A stretch of DNA of 8,145 nt. Origin: Candidatus Sphingobacterium stercoripullorum (GTDB taxonomy: Bacteria; Bacteroidota; Bacteroidia; Sphingobacteriales; Sphingobacteriaceae). The notes below the pieces were generated by a model that did no database searches, had not been told where the DNA came from, and saw only the letters and a program-made list of their open reading frames with translations. Below, piece by piece: positions 5,097-8,145 of the stretch. The stretch lies in assembly GCA_019114715.1 (NCBI GenBank), contig DXEZ01000104.1, forward strand, positions 1 through 8,145, written 5' to 3'. The stretch's first letter is position 1. The number at the start of each line of letters is the position of its first letter. The translations under genes and the position numbers were made by a program.

Positions 5097-6869
5097 ATGA
5101 AATCACTAAAATCTAAACTTCTTTTATCTGCAGCGGCAGGCCTCATGCTTTTTTGGGGGAGCTCCTGCCAAAACCAAACGACGAGTCAGTCGTGTGATAC
5201 TTTCTCAGAACTTCCGGACCCTACTGTTGATACCTTATCGGATTGGTCGGGCGTAAATGAAGGATTAAATGTATCCTTTGTTTCTATTGATAAAAGATTT
5301 CCAAAATCAGTAAATCCTGAGTTGACAGCCCAGGAGCAGGAAAGCTTGATCGGATGGAAAGGAGAGACGGTCTCTGCGCAAGTCTTACTGTGGACCACCG
5401 AACCTGTAGAATCTGTTGCGGTTACTCTTGGAGAGTTTAAAGGTGACGAAGGGATATTCGATGCTGGTCAGGCGCGCTTTGTTCGCTATGTGATGACCGA
5501 CGAGTTTGCTGAAGGTTGTGGGTATAGGAAACCTGAAGATTTCAAAGCTTCTTTATCTCCAGATATGCTTGACGATTTAGCGTGCATGGACTTAGAGGCG
5601 AATAAGGTACGTCCAGTATGGGTTACTGTAGATATTCCTCGAGATATTAAAGCAGGGAGCTATTCCTCTGTTTTAAAGATCAATGGAAATGGTTTAAAAG
5701 AGCAAGAGTTGAGACTCCAACTGGAAGTTTTGAACCAAGAGCTTCCTAAGCCTTCGGAGTGGGGGTTTCATTTGGACCAATGGCAACACCCTTCAGCAGT
5801 GGCTAGAGTGGATAGCCTAGATGTTTGGAGCGATGCGCACTTTGATGCTTTAAAACCAGTTATGCAGCTGTTAGCTGATGCTGGGCAGAAGGTTATTACA
5901 GCGACTTTAAATAAAGACCCATGGAATGTTCAGACGTTTGATCCTTATGAGGATATGATCATTTGGTATAAAAATGAAGACGGTAGCTGGGAATACGACT
6001 ATACGGTGTTTGATCGCTGGGTTAGCTTCATGATGGATCTAGGAGTTAAAAAGATGATCAATGCTTATTCTATAGTGCCCTGGAACAATGAGCTGCATTA
6101 TGTAGATCGCAGTACTAATGAAACGGTTACAGTAGAGGCAGATCCTGGAACTCCAATTTTTGAGGAGATGTGGTCTCCATTTTTGACAGATTTCTCCAAA
6201 CACCTGGATGAAAAAGGATGGTTGTCCATTACCAATATCGCTATGGATGAAAGGGATAAAGCTTCCATGGATGCAGCTTTTGAGCTGATAAATCGCGTTG
6301 CACCTGAGCTAGGCGTTGCTTTTGCAGATAATCAAAAAACTTACCAAAGGTACCCACAGAGTAGAGATGTTAGTGTTTCCGCAAATGATCCTTTTGCACC
6401 AGAAGATTTAGCAGATAGACGCGCTAGAGGGGTGAACTCAACATTCTATATTTATTGTGGTAATGGGTTTCCAAATCAGTTTACCTTTTCTGATCCTGCA
6501 GAATCAACTTATTTAGGTTGGTATGCACTGGCAGCAAATTTCGATGGTTTTCTACGTTGGTCTTTTAATTCTTGGGTAGAAAATCCGATGTTAGATTCAC
6601 GTTTTAGAACTTGGCCTGCGGGAGATACCTACACCGTTTATCCAGGCGGTCGTAGCTCCATTAGACACGAAAGAACACGTGAGGGTATTCAGGATTATGA
6701 GAAAGCACAGATTGTACTGGCTAAGCTAAAAGAGAAAGGGGATGATGCGAGAATAGATCAGTTTAATCAGGCGATTGAGAAGCTAAGTACTCCTAAGAGA
6801 GTCGATGGTTGGAATGCACATTTAAATGCCGCCAAAAAGATGTTGAATGATCTCTCTAGAAACTTGTAA
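5097..6869 (+). CDS. Lipoprotein glycoside hydrolase, GH123 / DUF4091 type
   Basis: This 590-residue protein has a lipoprotein signal (basic start, hydrophobic stretch, then W-G-S-S-C with Cys24 as the lipidated residue). The residues after Cys24 (QNQTTSQ) lack the acidic cluster of known Bacteroidetes surface-export signals, so a periplasm-facing anchor seems more likely than the cell surface. Residues about 55-215 form a beta-sandwich like the GH123 N-terminal domain, and residues about 225-530 the barrel domain first described as DUF4091. The key feature is Asp384-Glu385 in NIAMDERDKA, matching the adjacent Asp-Glu pair of GH123 beta-N-acetylgalactosaminidases, where Asp positions the substrate acetamido group and Glu is the acid. 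The late block (WPAGDTYTVYPG, then SIRHERTREGIQDYE, about 505-541) is a DUF4091 hallmark, and a helical tail ends the protein. Many DUF4091 proteins are untested, so cleavage of beta-linked GalNAc is a family-based guess. It is the second gene of the likely operon with the esterase. Confidence 0.85.
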   Translation: MKSLKSKLLLSAAAGLMLFWGSSCQNQTTSQSCDTFSELPDPTVDTLSDWSGVNEGLNVSFVSIDKRFPKSVNPELTAQEQESLIGWKGETVSAQVLLWTTEPVESVAVTLGEFKGDEGIFDAGQARFVRYVMTDEFAEGCGYRKPEDFKASLSPDMLDDLACMDLEANKVRPVWVTVDIPRDIKAGSYSSVLKINGNGLKEQELRLQLEVLNQELPKPSEWGFHLDQWQHPSAVARVDSLDVWSDAHFDALKPVMQLLADAGQKVITATLNKDPWNVQTFDPYEDMIIWYKNEDGSWEYDYTVFDRWVSFMMDLGVKKMINAYSIVPWNNELHYVDRSTNETVTVEADPGTPIFEEMWSPFLTDFSKHLDEKGWLSITNIAMDERDKASMDAAFELINRVAPELGVAFADNQKTYQRYPQSRDVSVSANDPFAPEDLADRRARGVNSTFYIYCGNGFPNQFTFSDPAESTYLGWYALAANFDGFLRWSFNSWVENPMLDSRFRTWPAGDTYTVYPGGRSSIRHERTREGIQDYEKAQIVLAKLKEKGDDARIDQFNQAIEKLSTPKRVDGWNAHLNAAKKMLNDLSRNL

Positions 6870-6886
6870 TTAGGTTTTTAGGATAT

Positions 6887-6924
6887 AAAAAAACTCTACT
6901 TATTTCCCAAGTAGAGTTTTTTTT
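6887..6924. terminator. Bidirectional intrinsic terminator between convergent genes
   Basis: AAAAAAACTCTACTT (6887-6901) and AAGTAGAGTTTTTTT (6909-6923) form a perfect 15-base-pair inverted repeat around the seven-base loop ATTTCCC. The A run on one side and T run on the other let it end transcripts in both directions. It begins 18 bases after the GH123 stop and lies 17 bases beyond the lpdA stop, so it serves both genes. Confidence 0.92.
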
Positions 6925-6940
6925 ACGATCTTAACCGATC

Positions 6941-8145
6941 TTATAAGTGAATGACTTCACCGTAAGCGTCAGCTGTAGCTTCCATCACCGCTTCACTTAA
7001 AGTAGGATGTGGATGGATAGCTTTTAGTATTTCATAACCTGTAGTTTCTAATTTTCTAGCTACTACAAGTTCGGCAATCATTTCCGTAACGTTTGCACCA
7101 ATTAAGTGCGCTCCTAATAACTCACCGTATTTTGCGTCGTAAATAACTTTTACAAAACCATCTTTCGCACCAGCAGCAGCAGCTTTTCCAGATGCAGAGA
7201 ATGGGAACTTACCCACTTTGATGTCGTAACCAGCTTCCTTAGCTGCTTTTTCTGTATATCCTACAGAAGCAATTTCTGGAGAGCAGTAGGTACATCCTGG
7301 GATGTTGTTGTAATCGATAGCTTCAACATCTTTGCCTTTGATTTTCTCTATACAAGTTATTCCCTCAGCTGAAGCAACGTGCGCTAATGCTGGTCCATGA
7401 ACGATGTCACCGATTGCATATACGCCATCTACGTTAGTGCGGTAAAAGTCGTCTACTACTACACGGCCTTTCTCAGTTTTAACACCTGTTTCTTCAAGTC
7501 CTAAATTTTCCGTGTTTGGCGTAATTCCTACAGCGGACAGAACAACTTCCGCAGAGATTTTCTCTTCGCCTTTGGCTGTTTTGATTGTTACAGTACTTTC
7601 TTTTCCACTAGTGTCCACAGAGGTTACCTCGGAGCTAGTTAAGATTTTTATTCCTGCTTTTTTAAGAGATTTTTCCAATTGTTTAGAAACATCCTCGTCT
7701 TCCACAGGAACAATTCTATCCATATATTCTACAATAGTAACTTCCGTACCTATTGCATTATAGAAGTATGCAAACTCAATTCCAATAGCTCCGGAACCTA
7801 CAACTACTAGAGATTTCGGTTGGCTAGGTAAGTTCATAGCTTGTCTGTAGCCAATTATCTTCTTACCGTCTTGTGGAAGGTTAGGTAGCTCTCTAGACCG
7901 AGCACCTGTTGCTAATATGATATGTTTTGCATTATATTCTTTGTTATTCCCGTCGGCGCCTTTAACTTCAACTTTTTTCCCTTTTTTAAGTTTCGCCTGC
8001 CCCATGACGACATCAATCTTGTTCTTTTTCATCAAGAATTGAATGCCCTTGCTCATGCCTTCGGCAACACCACGGCTTCTTTTTATAACGGATGCGAAAT
8101 CTACTTCTCCACCGCTAACTTTGATGCCATATTCATCTGCATGAT
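6941..8145 (-). CDS. lpdA: Dihydrolipoyl dehydrogenase (E3 subunit), N-terminus beyond the window
   Basis: This is the flavoprotein E3 of the pyruvate and 2-oxoglutarate dehydrogenase complexes; it reoxidises dihydrolipoamide and passes electrons to NAD+ in the cytoplasm. About 400 residues are visible. The frame stays open to the window edge past the first internal ATG (8054-8056), with a normal family sequence (DEYGIKVSG, then SVIKRSRGVAEGMSKG), so that ATG is not the start. About 65 residues are missing, including the FAD-binding GxGxxG and the redox-active CxxxxC. Visible landmarks, counted from the edge, are the ATG of IILATGARSRELP, the NAD-binding G-S-G-A-I-G (116-121), the second FAD motif YAIGD (about 252-256), and the interface motif HPHPTLSE with catalytic His379 and Glu384. 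Residues CTYC (294-297) before SPEIASVGYTE form an extra Cys-x-x-Cys. It converges on the GH123 gene and shares its terminator; no E1 or E2 gene is in view. Confidence 0.96.
   Translation of the reverse strand, partial: HADEYGIKVSGGEVDFASVIKRSRGVAEGMSKGIQFLMKKNKIDVVMGQAKLKKGKKVEVKGADGNNKEYNAKHIILATGARSRELPNLPQDGKKIIGYRQAMNLPSQPKSLVVVGSGAIGIEFAYFYNAIGTEVTIVEYMDRIVPVEDEDVSKQLEKSLKKAGIKILTSSEVTSVDTSGKESTVTIKTAKGEEKISAEVVLSAVGITPNTENLGLEETGVKTEKGRVVVDDFYRTNVDGVYAIGDIVHGPALAHVASAEGITCIEKIKGKDVEAIDYNNIPGCTYCSPEIASVGYTEKAAKEAGYDIKVGKFPFSASGKAAAAGAKDGFVKVIYDAKYGELLGAHLIGANVTEMIAELVVARKLETTGYEILKAIHPHPTLSEAVMEATADAYGEVIHL

Noticed and set aside
7512..7763. A plus-strand open frame opposite lpdA
   Set aside because: It is antisense to the conserved NAD-binding domain of lpdA and has a low-complexity Ser/Thr/Val-rich translation; a shadow.
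8054..8056. The ATG on the minus strand as the start of the dihydrolipoyl dehydrogenase
   Set aside because: The frame continues to the window edge with normal family sequence, and a start here would drop the FAD-binding and redox-cysteine region. The gene is cut by the window, not truncated.

Overview
The window looks like a chromosomal segment of a Bacteroidetes (Bacteroidota) bacterium with moderate-to-low GC. The evidence is a long three-domain Xaa-Pro aminopeptidase of the type common in that phylum, a LacI-type regulator with the N-Y-V-P-N-Q-T-A hinge seen in Bacteroidetes relatives, a lipoprotein glycosidase of the DUF4091/GH123 type, a TATATTTG box fitting the Bacteroidetes -7 consensus (TAnnTTTG), and poor Shine-Dalgarno sites at most starts. 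I cannot name the genus from the sequence.

Layout. (1) 6-1781 (+): a complete, housekeeping-type aminopeptidase P, closed by a clear intrinsic terminator at 1802-1836. (2) 1837-2116: a leader region with a -7-like box at 2000-2007 and an unusually strong Shine-Dalgarno site that fixes the regulator start at ATG 2117. (3) 2117-3127 (+): a LacI-family regulator. (4) 3128-3715: a 588-base stretch without an intact gene. It holds what I read as the decayed N-terminal piece of an ECF sigma factor (3261-3425), a terminator-like hairpin (3460-3506) and several short inverted repeats. (5) 3716-5047 and 5097-6869 (+): two exported enzymes 49 bases apart, probably one operon: a periplasmic serine esterase of the alpha/beta-hydrolase fold and a lipoprotein of the GH123 type with an intact Asp-Glu pair. 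(6) A near-perfect bidirectional terminator (6887-6924) separates this operon from a convergent gene, (7) lpdA, dihydrolipoyl dehydrogenase, on the minus strand, whose N-terminus lies beyond the window's right edge.

How the genes may work together. The middle of the window reads as a small carbohydrate-utilisation locus between two housekeeping genes: a LacI sensor, an esterase that could remove acyl groups, and a glycosidase. There is no SusC/SusD pair or complete ECF sigma/anti-sigma pair here, but the sigma fragment suggests that such a regulatory gene once stood just upstream of the enzymes. The link between LacI and the enzymes is inferred from position only. I see no tRNA, rRNA, CRISPR array, insertion sequence or other mobile element, and nothing that amounts to a clearly new system. 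The sigma fragment and its surroundings are the most unusual part.
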